DNA from: an uncultured Bacteroidales bacterium
Lineage (GTDB): Bacteria > Bacteroidota > Bacteroidia > Bacteroidales > Paludibacteraceae
DNA length: 64,000 bases
Direction: 5' to 3'
Assembly: GCA_902799875.1 (NCBI GenBank)
Contig: CADCCH010000007.1
Span: 10,165 to 74,164, forward strand
Below are positions 17,189 through 27,013 of this stretch, piece after piece (the stretch's first letter is position 1; every line of letters begins with the position of its first letter). Both the position numbers and the translations under genes were made by a program. The notes below the pieces were generated by a model. That model saw only the letters and a program-made list of their open reading frames with translations. It ran no database searches and was not told the origin of the DNA.

Positions 17189-19153
17189 TTATTTATAATC
17201 GTAGTCATTCCAAAGCTTTCCATTGGAAGTAGCTAAGTTGCTTTCAAAAATGGGATAGAAATGACGTTTATCAATATCATCCTCATTAATATACAGGCGA
17301 TAGTCAGGTGGAATGATATGAGCATCGTCTTCACCACGGAAGATATTTTTGGCTACCCAACCATCCTCCTTATCAAAGGCAGCAGGACGATTCTTCTCAT
17401 CTTTCTTCAAGCCCCAAGCTGTCGACCAGTCGATGACATAGCATGTATCCACAGTAGCATCTTTTCCTGTGTATAAATAAGAATTATCTATTTTGAACTT
17501 ATACCAGACGGTATCACCGGTGTTGGCAAAATCACCTCTGTGGGCATTCAAATCGGCAATGCGCTGTGTAGCGTTTGTCAGAGCCGATTTCAGTTTACCC
17601 CACCGTTGGAGATCATACTTGCGGATATACTCTCCTGCGAACTCAAACTTGCGTTCTTCCATCAGGTTCTCCATATTCAAAGGTTTCGAATCCAGTTTTG
17701 CACGCTCACGGATACGATCGAACTGTTTCTGAGGATCGATGCCGGTTGTGTTGTCAACCGCCGTCGCAGTGATGCCACCAATTGCAGCCTCACAGAACAT
17801 TAAAATCACGTCTGCATAGCGGATAATCGGGAAATTAATACCCTCATCATTTCCGTTTCGTTCACGAACCATCCATTCCACACGATACTTACCGCAATAG
17901 AACTCTCCGGCATTTTGAATACGCTGATACAGTCTCGCCTTGGAAGGATCCATTTCCGGCATAGCTTGATGAATCTTAGCCGTATCACTATTGAAGTCAG
18001 AACCGTTGTTAGCAAACCAGCGATATGGAGAAATAGTCACATCCCGTCTAACATCATTTTTCTCAAAATCATACAACAGCGTAGGCACTAATGTCAAAGC
18101 ACCATTACTGGAACCCGAGCCATTATTCTTCAATGCCTTCAAACAGTTATCCACTTTTCCGACATTATAGTTCATCACCTGCCCTCTTTGACCATCTGCA
18201 AAAGGAATCTCCCAAATATACTCAGATTTGGAATATGTCGTTACATCAGCGCAGAGATTCTTGAAAATCTGACTATAGTCATCTAGTAATTTGCTATCTT
18301 CATTTTTGATAATCTGCGCGCAAGACTCCATTGCTTCCTTGAGCAATTGGGCTCTTAAACTTTCATCTTTCGTATTCAGCTGTACTTTGTAGGGTGCACC
18401 ACCGCCTTCTTGTATGAAATCAGGACGAAGCGCATAACCGGCATAGTTCAGGTCAACACGAGCCAACAATGCTAACGCAGCAGCTTTGCTGGGACGACCA
18501 GTATAATCATGTGCTCTACCCGGACATTCAGCAGCCCAAGGCAACAACTTAGCAGCACGATTTAAGTCCTTGCGGATTTGGTCATAGACAAGATTACGAT
18601 CATTCTTAGCGATCTCCATTCCCTTCGGATCTTTCGTAAGCGACTCAAAACGAGGAGGAACATCACCCCATAATTTCACAAGTTCCGAATAAGCAAACGC
18701 GCGTAAGAACAACACCTCCCCAAGATAATAGGCGATCTGAGCATCGGTAGTATCAGAATAGGCAGCAATACCCTCAATAGCCAAGTTTGCCCGTTCAATC
18801 ATAATGTTGATACATCCCCACGGGTCTTTACCGGTAGAGTTAGACAGATCCTTGTTAACAAGAATCATTGAATAAGTCGCGTAAGCGCCTGCTGTAGGAT
18901 CTTTGACATTGTCCTTGGGACTACGTTCAATATCCGTATTCAGTCCTTGGAATCCACAAGCTAACCTGTTGCGATAACTTCTATCCACACCAAACTGCTC
19001 ATAGATAGCGGCAATCGCACTCTCAATACGTTGTGGATTACTATAAACATCTTCCATTGAGAGAGAAGAAGGAGATGTCGGTTCAAAGAAATCCTTGCAG
19101 GCTGTAATGGAAATCATCACCAAGCCCAAAGCTATATATTGAATCTTTTTCAT
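17189..19153 (-). CDS. SusD/RagB-family glycan-binding lipoprotein
   Basis: This 654-aa outer-membrane lipoprotein (signal ending ISITACKDFF) captures glycans for the SusC channel. N-terminal TPR-like helices (LGEVLFLRAFAYSELVKLWGDVPP) and the C-terminal region (IRYADVILMFCEAAI, RKFEFAGEYIRKYDLQRWGKL) are typical of the family. It follows susC by 54 bases and precedes pectate lyase, so the transported glycan is probably a pectin fragment. Confidence 0.95.
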   Translation of the reverse strand: MKKIQYIALGLVMISITACKDFFEPTSPSSLSMEDVYSNPQRIESAIAAIYEQFGVDRSYRNRLACGFQGLNTDIERSPKDNVKDPTAGAYATYSMILVNKDLSNSTGKDPWGCINIMIERANLAIEGIAAYSDTTDAQIAYYLGEVLFLRAFAYSELVKLWGDVPPRFESLTKDPKGMEIAKNDRNLVYDQIRKDLNRAAKLLPWAAECPGRAHDYTGRPSKAAALALLARVDLNYAGYALRPDFIQEGGGAPYKVQLNTKDESLRAQLLKEAMESCAQIIKNEDSKLLDDYSQIFKNLCADVTTYSKSEYIWEIPFADGQRGQVMNYNVGKVDNCLKALKNNGSGSSNGALTLVPTLLYDFEKNDVRRDVTISPYRWFANNGSDFNSDTAKIHQAMPEMDPSKARLYQRIQNAGEFYCGKYRVEWMVRERNGNDEGINFPIIRYADVILMFCEAAIGGITATAVDNTTGIDPQKQFDRIRERAKLDSKPLNMENLMEERKFEFAGEYIRKYDLQRWGKLKSALTNATQRIADLNAHRGDFANTGDTVWYKFKIDNSYLYTGKDATVDTCYVIDWSTAWGLKKDEKNRPAAFDKEDGWVAKNIFRGEDDAHIIPPDYRLYINEDDIDKRHFYPIFESNLATSNGKLWNDYDYK

Positions 19154-19207
19154 ATTAGTACGTTTTAATTATTCCTTATTTATATATACGAAATCATTCA
19201 TGCAAGA

Positions 19208-22200
19208 TTAGAACTTCAAATTCAATCCGATATTAAATCCACGGGATTTCGGATAAGCAGAATAATCTACGCCTATAGCCAATGGATTGATTTTAGAACG
19301 CGTGTCCACCTCCGGATCAGCACCCGAGTACTTGGTTGCACAGAATACATTTGTTGCCTGGAAGAATACACGCAACTGAGTGATCTTTGCTTTTTCAACC
19401 CACTTAGGTGCAACCGAATAACCAATCGTTAAGTTGTTTAGACGCAAATAAGAAGCATCTTCCACAAACTGGTCCGTTAACGCGATATTATCCATAATCG
19501 GGTTAGCCATCTTGGCGTTTGCATTATACTCTGCCAGACGACTTGTCAACAATTCATAATTAGCATAACCGGCAGCATCAACAGGGATGGATTTCGGTAT
19601 ATAGTTACCGTCTCCGTCAAACATAGAATAACGGTTTCCATATGCAACAGTGTTATTCAAGTTACGCAGTTTTGTACTTCCATAGATGGTAGAGAAATCC
19701 AATGCTGTCATATTCATCACTTCGTTACCATAGCTATAGGTAAAGTTTGCACTGAAATCTATCTTACCCCATTTATCACCTCCGACAAAGGCCGTTACGT
19801 TAAAACCACCATTGAAAAGAGGAAGCGCATTGCCCAGCACATGTTTGTCCGGAGTGCCATCTTTATCATCATCCACGAGTTTTACCATACCGGGACGCGC
19901 CTCGCCCAAAACGGTAGAAATCACTTTACCATCAGCGCCATACCAATGATCATCTTTATAAGAAGCAAAGTCCGCCGGAGTATACCAACCTTCCGTTTTA
20001 TAACCATAGAAACGGCCAATAGCCTCACCCGGTTCTACCAAAAACTCATTGGATTGTGTTAGATAGTTTCCGCTAAAACACTGCGTTCCCACTTCGTAAT
20101 CTGTCATTCCACCCAAACTAACCACCTTGTTTTCATTAAAGGCGATATTGGCATCCAACGTCAATCCATATGACAAGTCTTTGGACTTATGGTCGAGGAT
20201 AACACCCTTGATCGAGAATTCGATACCCCGGTTTTGGGTAGAACCTATATTACGATACTGATTCTTATAACCTCCGACAGACGATTTATACAACAAGATC
20301 AAGTCGTTCGTGTTGTTCCAATACAAATCAATTGCACCGCTCAAACGCTCATTGAAGAAACCGTAATCGATACCCAAGTTACGAGAAATTGTCGTTTCCC
20401 ATTTCAAATCAGCATTAGGTGCGATGGCGTCACTACCACCCGTGTAAATATACGATGTGGCGAAATGATCATTGTCCACATAAGCACCGCTCAACGGATG
20501 AACCAAGAAAGCAGTATTCAGATAACCTGTCTCAACCTGGTTATTACCTGCCGTACCGTACGAGAAACGCAATTTCAAGTTGCTCAACCAACTGGAAGCA
20601 CCTTGCATCCACTCCTCATCCGACATACGCCAAGCAACTGCGGCAGACGGGAAGTATCCCCATTGATTGCCTAATGCGAAACGCGTAGAACAATCGGCAC
20701 GGAAAGTAGCGGTCACATAATAGCGTCCTTTATAGTCATAGTTGGCACGAGCAAAGAAAGAAAGCATATTGTCCGTGTCATTTATCTTATTCTTGAATGT
20801 ATGCGCAGCTGCTGCTCCAGTGAAATTAAATACGTTATTTCCATCATATACAGCAGGATCATAACCGTAACCATAAAGCGTTTCTAACGAACCCTTATTC
20901 CATTGTTGCTCTTCGCCGACCAATAATTCAAAGCTATGACTTCCCCATTTATCTTTGTAATTGAACGTATTGGTATTACGTAATTTAGAAGAACGTTGGT
21001 CAGTAATAATAATATGACCATAGTTGGTTCCATCACCTGCTTCGTCTCCTAATACCTCCTTCATAATGCCAGGGCCTGGTGTATCGCGCGAATAAAAACT
21101 CGTCGGTCCATAATAGCGATTTTGATCACGATAACGTCCCTCATATCCTATCTCCGCACGGAGAGTAAACTTCTTGAGGAAGTTATAGGATGCATATCCC
21201 TGTATGTTCCATTTATTGTCTTTTTTGGTTTGATAATTATGATTGATAGTGGTAATAGGGTCATACAATGATCCGAAACTATCATAGTCCTCCAAACTCT
21301 TTGAATCACGAGCAACCAGAATAACCGGAGTGTAACCTACCGCATTACGAACCCTACTTTCGCCCTTGCTACCGGCATCCTCAGAAGGATTGGCTCCAGA
21401 GCCGAGCACATCGGTATTTGAGAAACGAGTACTGGTTCCTATCGTAAAGCCCTTAAAGGGTTTGAACTTCGCCTTAAACGAGATATTGTTTCGAGCGAAA
21501 TTGCTTCCGTACATAATTCCAGCATCATCAACACGATTGTAGGAGAGCAAGAAGTTTGCATTCTTATTACCACCCGAAACACTGATACTATGGTTTGAGG
21601 TAAAGCCTTGATGCTCACTATAACCTTCATGATCATCGCCGGACAAACTTACGCCCCAAGTTGGTCCAAATGTACGGCGCTGCCAATCAATGGAAGTGGC
21701 TTCCTGATCCCAATAATTAAGCAATGTCGCAACCGGAGTAAGGGTAGCAGACGAAGGTATTTTTCCTTTGTCATCTCTCTTTACTTTCGGATCGAAGTAG
21801 AAATTGAAATTGCTACGCAGACCGGACTCCCCTTTGGTAAGATATGCATACTCGTACTGCATCAGCACATAGTCACGTGCAGACATCATATCATAACTTT
21901 TTGCCATCCGCTTCCAACCAACATAGCCGGAATAATCAAAATGGAACGTCATTTTATCATCCTCTGTTCCGGAGTCTTTCGTAGTGATAATAATAACACC
22001 GTTCGCACCCTGCGCACCGTAGATAGCCGTTGCCGCAGCATCTTTCAAAACGTCCATCGAAGCAATATCTCCAGGAGCGATATCCGAGATACTTGACACG
22101 GGGAAACCATCGACAATATACAACGGTTCGTTGCTCTGGGTCAACGAGGTACCACCACGCACACGGATTTTAACATCCGCATCAGCATTACCTTCAGTTG

Positions 22201-22660
22201 TCGTAACCGATACACCTGCCAATTTACCTTGCAATGCTTCAGATGCACTCGCTACCGGAATATCCTTCAGTTGCTCAGCACCGACCGAACTAACCGCCGT
22301 AACCAAGTCACGTTTCTTGGTCGTACCATAACCGGTAACCACCACTTCTTCGAGCACTTCGCTGTTCTCACTCAGCACAACGTTCATCACGTCACCGGTG
22401 ATAGTCAGCTCTTGCGTCTTCATACCGATGTAGGAGAAGATAAGCACCTTCGCATCATCCGGCACCTCGAGGGTATAATTACCGTCGAAATCCGTCACTG
22501 TACCAATCGTGGTACCTTTAACCACCACGGAAGCAGAGATAATTGTCTCTCCCGTCGGATCCTTCACTGTTCCGGTTACCACACGCGCCTCAACAGCCAT
22601 GCCCATCAAAAGCAAAGCTGAAAGCATCATGGTACGGAACAAACTGGAATTCAGTTTCAT
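19208..22660 (-). CDS. SusC/RagA-family TonB-dependent transporter
   Basis: This outer-membrane transporter of about 1,150 aa moves oligosaccharides into the periplasm with energy from TonB. In order: signal peptide (MKLNSSLFRTMMLSALLLMGMAVEA), CarboxypepD_reg-like domain (VTGTVKDPTGETIISASVVVKGT), TonB-box region (EEVVVTGYGTTKKRDLVTAV), plug (LQGKLAGVSVT, RIRVRGGTSLTQSNEPLYIVDGFP) and a long barrel ending in NIGLNLKF. The ATG at 22660 is preferred because upstream in-frame codons lie in the promoter region. It heads the susC-susD-PL1 operon. Confidence 0.95.
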   Translation of the reverse strand: MKLNSSLFRTMMLSALLLMGMAVEARVVTGTVKDPTGETIISASVVVKGTTIGTVTDFDGNYTLEVPDDAKVLIFSYIGMKTQELTITGDVMNVVLSENSEVLEEVVVTGYGTTKKRDLVTAVSSVGAEQLKDIPVASASEALQGKLAGVSVTTTEGNADADVKIRVRGGTSLTQSNEPLYIVDGFPVSSISDIAPGDIASMDVLKDAAATAIYGAQGANGVIIITTKDSGTEDDKMTFHFDYSGYVGWKRMAKSYDMMSARDYVLMQYEYAYLTKGESGLRSNFNFYFDPKVKRDDKGKIPSSATLTPVATLLNYWDQEATSIDWQRRTFGPTWGVSLSGDDHEGYSEHQGFTSNHSISVSGGNKNANFLLSYNRVDDAGIMYGSNFARNNISFKAKFKPFKGFTIGTSTRFSNTDVLGSGANPSEDAGSKGESRVRNAVGYTPVILVARDSKSLEDYDSFGSLYDPITTINHNYQTKKDNKWNIQGYASYNFLKKFTLRAEIGYEGRYRDQNRYYGPTSFYSRDTPGPGIMKEVLGDEAGDGTNYGHIIITDQRSSKLRNTNTFNYKDKWGSHSFELLVGEEQQWNKGSLETLYGYGYDPAVYDGNNVFNFTGAAAAHTFKNKINDTDNMLSFFARANYDYKGRYYVTATFRADCSTRFALGNQWGYFPSAAVAWRMSDEEWMQGASSWLSNLKLRFSYGTAGNNQVETGYLNTAFLVHPLSGAYVDNDHFATSYIYTGGSDAIAPNADLKWETTISRNLGIDYGFFNERLSGAIDLYWNNTNDLILLYKSSVGGYKNQYRNIGSTQNRGIEFSIKGVILDHKSKDLSYGLTLDANIAFNENKVVSLGGMTDYEVGTQCFSGNYLTQSNEFLVEPGEAIGRFYGYKTEGWYTPADFASYKDDHWYGADGKVISTVLGEARPGMVKLVDDDKDGTPDKHVLGNALPLFNGGFNVTAFVGGDKWGKIDFSANFTYSYGNEVMNMTALDFSTIYGSTKLRNLNNTVAYGNRYSMFDGDGNYIPKSIPVDAAGYANYELLTSRLAEYNANAKMANPIMDNIALTDQFVEDASYLRLNNLTIGYSVAPKWVEKAKITQLRVFFQATNVFCATKYSGADPEVDTRSKINPLAIGVDYSAYPKSRGFNIGLNLKF

Positions 22661-22742
22661 AAAGAGAATTTGTTTGTTGATATTAAATTTATTTGTTTGT
22701 TTTTCCTCCTTAAATACGCACATACGCGTTACAAATCGGCTG

Positions 22743-22775
22743 CAAAGGTACAAAAAATCCGTCAACTTTATGTGG
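22743..22775 (-). promoter_or_regulatory. Promoter of the pectin Sus operon
   Basis: On the minus strand TACCTTTG (plus 22743-22750) is a good -7 box, with TTGAC near 22769 in the -33 region. The -33 box is less like the extended consensus than in housekeeping genes, consistent with an activated promoter. The leader to the ATG is about 75 bases. Confidence 0.5.
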
Positions 22776-22826
22776 AAAAATTGACGGAAATAATACAAAA
22801 TAGTGCATTTTTGCTAAATCGACTTG

Positions 22827-24746
22827 TCAAAATGGCTCTTGATAGGTGCAACCTTCTCTCCAACGGGAACATCCGTAGCGTGTATTACCTCGAATGATCA
22901 AACCTTGGCGACATACCGGACAGAGCATGCCGGCTTTGTTCGTCTTCACATCTTTAACCACTCCGGAGGTCATCTCTTTGAGTTCTGCCAAGAAATCCTG
23001 TGCCGTATATTCTCCACGCTCTATCTCCCTCAGTTTCTTCTCCCAAAGACCGGTCAACTCTGCCGATTTGAGTAATGGAGAAATAATCAAATGAATGAGG
23101 TTGATGCCTGTTTCTGTGGCACGAAGAGACTTACCTTGCTTGACGATATATTTGCGTTGATAGAGTTTTTCGATGATGGCCGCACGCGTAGAAGGACGGC
23201 CGATACCATTCTCTTTCATCGCCTCGCGCAACTCATCATTCTCCACCGTCTTACCGGCTGTCTCCATAGCACGCAAAAGCGTTGCTTCTGTGTAATATTT
23301 CGGTGGCGTAGTCGTCTTCTCTTTCAAAACCGGCTCATGAGGACCGCTCTCGCCCTTCGTGAAAGCCGGAAGTGATTTGGAATTCTCAGAATTCTCAGAA
23401 TTCTCAGAGTTTTCTGAATTATCGGAGTCTTCAGCTCCAAAGACCACGCGCCATCCCGGCTTCAGGACTTCGCGACCGGTCACTTTGAAATCCATCTCAC
23501 CGGCTTTTGCCAGCACGGTGGTATTGCTCACTTCGCACTCCGGATAGAACACCGCGATGAAATGCAGCGCCACCAAATCATACACCTTCTTCTCATCCGC
23601 GGACATGTTATCGGGACGCTGTCCGGTCGGGATAATAGCATGGTGGTCGGTCACTTTCTTGTTATCAAACACCTTCTTGGACTTCGGCAACTTAGCTCCC
23701 AACAGCGGTGCCACTTGCGGAAAATAATCCTTGATTCCGTTCAAGGTCCCTGGTACTTTCGGATAGATATCATCGCACAGATAGGTCGTATCCACACGCG
23801 GATACGTCGTGAGTCGTTTCTCATAGAGCGACTGTATCAACTGTAGTGTCTGTTCGGCGGAGAAGCCGTATTTCTTATTGCAATCCACCTGTAAGGAGGT
23901 CAAGTCATACAGTTTCGGCGCATTCTCGATACCCTTCTTCTTCTCCACGCTGGTGATGGTCAGCGGCAGGTCCTTGATGCTGTCCACCAAAGCCTGTCCC
24001 TGCTCCTCGCTCGTGATAGCATATTCTCCGTCTTCTACGGGAATCTGGGAACTGAAGAGCGTATCGCGGTAATTGGTTTTGAGTTCCCAATACGTACGGG
24101 GCACGAAGTTCTCTATCTCTGCCTGCCGTTTGACTACCAGCGCGAGGGTCGGTGTCTGCACACGTCCGACGGACAAGACCTGCCTATCGCGCCCGCTCCC
24201 GCGTGCGTACCTTATTGTATATGCACGCGTAGCGTTCATTCCCAATAACCAATCCCCTATCGCGCGCATCATGCCCGCTTCATAGAGATGCTGGTATTCA
24301 GATTGATCTTTGAGTTGTTTGAATCCTTCGCGAATCGCCTCTTCCGTCAGCGAGTTCACCCATAGACGCTTCACCGGACACTTACATCCCGCTTGCTGAT
24401 ACACCCAGCGTTGGATCAATTCTCCTTCCTGACCGGCATCACCGCAATTAATCACCTCGTCGGCTTGCTCGATCAAACTCTTAATCACATTGAACTGTTT
24501 GTGTACGCCCGCATCACCGGACACCTTGATGGAGAAGCGCGCCGGAATCATCGGCAGCGAACTTAAGTTCCACCCCTTCCACTGCTCCGTATATTCCTGA
24601 GGATCCAACAAAGCACACAGATGACCAAACGTCCAGGTCACCTGATACCCGTTCCCCTCAAAATAGCCGTCATGCTTCTGCTGGGCACCCAGCACATTGG
24701 CAATATACGCGCCTACCGAAGGTTTCTCTGCTACACAAACAATCAT
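22827..24746 (-). CDS. topB: DNA topoisomerase III
   Basis: This 639-aa type IA enzyme relaxes and decatenates DNA. It starts with the Toprim motif MIVCVAEKPSVGAYIANVLG, has the DAGQEGELI acidic segment, RVQTPTLALV, and the active-site tyrosine in LTTYPRVDTTYL. A four-cysteine zinc ribbon closes the protein (CPVCRQGL..YGCSRWREGC). The ATG at 24746 overlaps the stop of the Wzc-like gene as ATGA, so they are coupled. A low-complexity insert SENSENSENSENSKS near residue 450 comes from a tandem DNA repeat. Conjugative elements often carry topB, but nothing else here looks conjugative. Confidence 0.92.
   Translation of the reverse strand: MIVCVAEKPSVGAYIANVLGAQQKHDGYFEGNGYQVTWTFGHLCALLDPQEYTEQWKGWNLSSLPMIPARFSIKVSGDAGVHKQFNVIKSLIEQADEVINCGDAGQEGELIQRWVYQQAGCKCPVKRLWVNSLTEEAIREGFKQLKDQSEYQHLYEAGMMRAIGDWLLGMNATRAYTIRYARGSGRDRQVLSVGRVQTPTLALVVKRQAEIENFVPRTYWELKTNYRDTLFSSQIPVEDGEYAITSEEQGQALVDSIKDLPLTITSVEKKKGIENAPKLYDLTSLQVDCNKKYGFSAEQTLQLIQSLYEKRLTTYPRVDTTYLCDDIYPKVPGTLNGIKDYFPQVAPLLGAKLPKSKKVFDNKKVTDHHAIIPTGQRPDNMSADEKKVYDLVALHFIAVFYPECEVSNTTVLAKAGEMDFKVTGREVLKPGWRVVFGAEDSDNSENSENSENSENSKSLPAFTKGESGPHEPVLKEKTTTPPKYYTEATLLRAMETAGKTVENDELREAMKENGIGRPSTRAAIIEKLYQRKYIVKQGKSLRATETGINLIHLIISPLLKSAELTGLWEKKLREIERGEYTAQDFLAELKEMTSGVVKDVKTNKAGMLCPVCRQGLIIRGNTRYGCSRWREGCTYQEPF
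23380..23417. repeat. Tandem GAATTCTCA units within topB
   Basis: The 9-base unit GAATTCTCA is repeated three times, with a decayed fourth copy (GAGTTTTCT). It encodes the Ser-Glu-Asn repeat of TopB. Confidence 0.9.
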
Positions 24747-27013
24747 TGTAATCCGTATCCGGAAATGAGTCCTTTGATTCCGTTCAGTACGCATACCACA
24801 TGGTGCATACGCTTCTGCTCGGCAATCTTATTAACTGCCTCTATCGCATCTTGCTTCGAATATTTATAGCGGAACACCATAATAGTCATGTCGGCAATAC
24901 GATCCAATAAATACGTATCGCTAGTCAATGCAACAGGGGCCGTATCCACGATAATATATTCGTAGCGCTTACGCAATTCGGTAAATAACGTTTCTACCCG
25001 CTCGGATTGTAACAGTTCAGACGGGTTAGGAGGTATCGCACCGCACGGAATCACATCCAAGTTCTTATGCCCTCTTCCGGCAATAATCAAGTCATCGAGT
25101 TTTAAATCTGCACCGGCCAAATAGTCCGTCATACATCCCTTACCCGGCATGCCGAAACAGGTATCCAACATCGGTTTGCGAAGGTCCATACCCACCAACG
25201 CCACTTTCTTACCTAAGATAGCTAACGATAATGCCAGATTGGTCGCTACGTATGTCTTACCTTCTCCATTCCGATAAGAGCTAACCAATATCACAGGGTT
25301 CTTTATCTCCGAGGGCAACACGAAACGCAGATTGGTGCGGATTGAACGGAAGAGTTCATCCGAAATCGTGGATTCTCCTTCGTGGATAGCGATAAGGTCA
25401 TTACGGGAGTTCTCAACCAAATGACCCAGATTAGGTAACTTGATTCGATGCACAAAATCTTGCTCATCATCAATCCAGTTACGCAACAACATAAGAGCAT
25501 ACAATACAACCGCCGAAATCATCAAGCCCAATAGCATACACAGCATCCAAATATGCGATAGTTTCGGCTCATTACTCTGCAGATCTTGTTGCGGAGTATC
25601 CAAAATCTTTGCAGGCATCGAAGTAGTGGCCTGCATGATGGCATTTTCTTCGCGTTTCTGATAGAGGAAAAGATACAACTGTTCCTTGATCTTCTGATCA
25701 CGAACCACGCGCACATACTCCCGCTCCATTTCTGGTGCGTTCTTGATCTGACGATTAAATTTGGAATCTTGCTCCTTGAGATTATTTAAACGTATCTGTA
25801 AACTACCGCGAACGGAACCAATCGTAGCAATAATATGCTGACGCATGGACTGCAATTGCAAGTCCATCTGCTCCAATACCGGGTTACTCTCCGTAGCCGT
25901 ACGTTGAATGCGCATGCGCTGCAATAGGACTGTATTGTACTCCGACAAACTCGTCTCCAAGGCGGCATCCTCGATTCCGATATTAGCAGGTATCAAACTA
26001 TAACGTTTCGTCTCGTCACTTACAAATCCGTTCACATAATCAACCAGACTCAACTGTGTTTCAATTTCCGTCATTGCAAGCTGTTCTTCACTTCCTGCTT
26101 CCAGCATTAAGCGGGCTTGCGTTTCAATATCAGCGATACTGTTTTTCTCCTTGTAGATAGCCACCTCTTTTTCCGATTCCAACAACTCTTCTTCAACACG
26201 ATTCAACCGGTCGTTAATAAAAGCCGTCGTATTGGATGCAATCATGTTTCTATCCAAGATAGCATTTATATTATATTGCTCAATCAACTGAAACAGCAAA
26301 GCTTTGTCACGTGCCGGCAAGTTGGATCGCATCGCGAGCACGATAATATTCGATTCACTACGCTGATGATCTATCGTCAATAACTCGCCATAATCAGCCA
26401 CCAACGCTTCCCGGCTTGTTACAAAAGCACGATAACTGGTATCTTGGCTTAACGAACGATGCGCATGAACACGTATGGTTCCTATACACGTCTCAATCGG
26501 TTCGTCCAAATTCGGAACACGAACGGAAGAGCGATGTAAATGTCCCGCTTTCGTTTTTACCTTATACCCGGAACGGGTCGGTTTAACCACCACAGAGAAA
26601 GAACGCTTCTCCATCTTAGGGTTACGTTTGATACACTCCACCGAAATGGCGTGAGAAGGATATTCTTCCTCCCATCGCAGACCACCCTTCACATAAGTTG
26701 GTTCCCACAGATGCAAAGCATCTAGCGACTGCGCCATCAAACCACGGGATGTAAGAACTTCTACCTCATCACTCGTAGCAGGATTAGCCGCCATCCCCAA
26801 CAGAGATAGCGCATCCAATTGTCCCCCTCCCATCTCTTGCGTCCGAAGCACTATACTGGCATCCGTTTGCCAAGTAGGAGTTTTCCTGACATAATAGATT
26901 GTACCTATAACAACACAAATCACCGCACTGACCACAAACCACCACCAGTGCTCAATATACATACGTAATATCTTACGTACATCCAACTCGCTTGCCTGAT
27001 TCTCCATACTCAT
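24743..27013 (-). CDS. Wzc-like polysaccharide co-polymerase and tyrosine kinase
   Basis: This 756-aa inner-membrane protein has an N-terminal Wzz domain with transmembrane helix (WWWFVVSAVICVVIG), long periplasmic coiled coil, second helix near residue 500 (LCMLLGLMISAVVLYALMLL) and a cytoplasmic BY-kinase: Walker A YRNGEGKT, A' VALVGMDLRKP, B YIIVDTAP. It should control capsule or exopolysaccharide chain length with the Wza-like partner upstream (4-base overlap). Oddly, the usual C-terminal tyrosine cluster is missing; the protein ends GLISGYGLQ. No glycosyltransferases are nearby; topB follows instead. Confidence 0.92.
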   Translation of the reverse strand: MSMENQASELDVRKILRMYIEHWWWFVVSAVICVVIGTIYYVRKTPTWQTDASIVLRTQEMGGGQLDALSLLGMAANPATSDEVEVLTSRGLMAQSLDALHLWEPTYVKGGLRWEEEYPSHAISVECIKRNPKMEKRSFSVVVKPTRSGYKVKTKAGHLHRSSVRVPNLDEPIETCIGTIRVHAHRSLSQDTSYRAFVTSREALVADYGELLTIDHQRSESNIIVLAMRSNLPARDKALLFQLIEQYNINAILDRNMIASNTTAFINDRLNRVEEELLESEKEVAIYKEKNSIADIETQARLMLEAGSEEQLAMTEIETQLSLVDYVNGFVSDETKRYSLIPANIGIEDAALETSLSEYNTVLLQRMRIQRTATESNPVLEQMDLQLQSMRQHIIATIGSVRGSLQIRLNNLKEQDSKFNRQIKNAPEMEREYVRVVRDQKIKEQLYLFLYQKREENAIMQATTSMPAKILDTPQQDLQSNEPKLSHIWMLCMLLGLMISAVVLYALMLLRNWIDDEQDFVHRIKLPNLGHLVENSRNDLIAIHEGESTISDELFRSIRTNLRFVLPSEIKNPVILVSSYRNGEGKTYVATNLALSLAILGKKVALVGMDLRKPMLDTCFGMPGKGCMTDYLAGADLKLDDLIIAGRGHKNLDVIPCGAIPPNPSELLQSERVETLFTELRKRYEYIIVDTAPVALTSDTYLLDRIADMTIMVFRYKYSKQDAIEAVNKIAEQKRMHHVVCVLNGIKGLISGYGLQ

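Noticed and set aside
22827..27013. Conjugative transposon because of topB
   Set aside because: No tra, mob, integrase or tetracycline regulation genes; coupling with wzc suggests a chromosomal operon.
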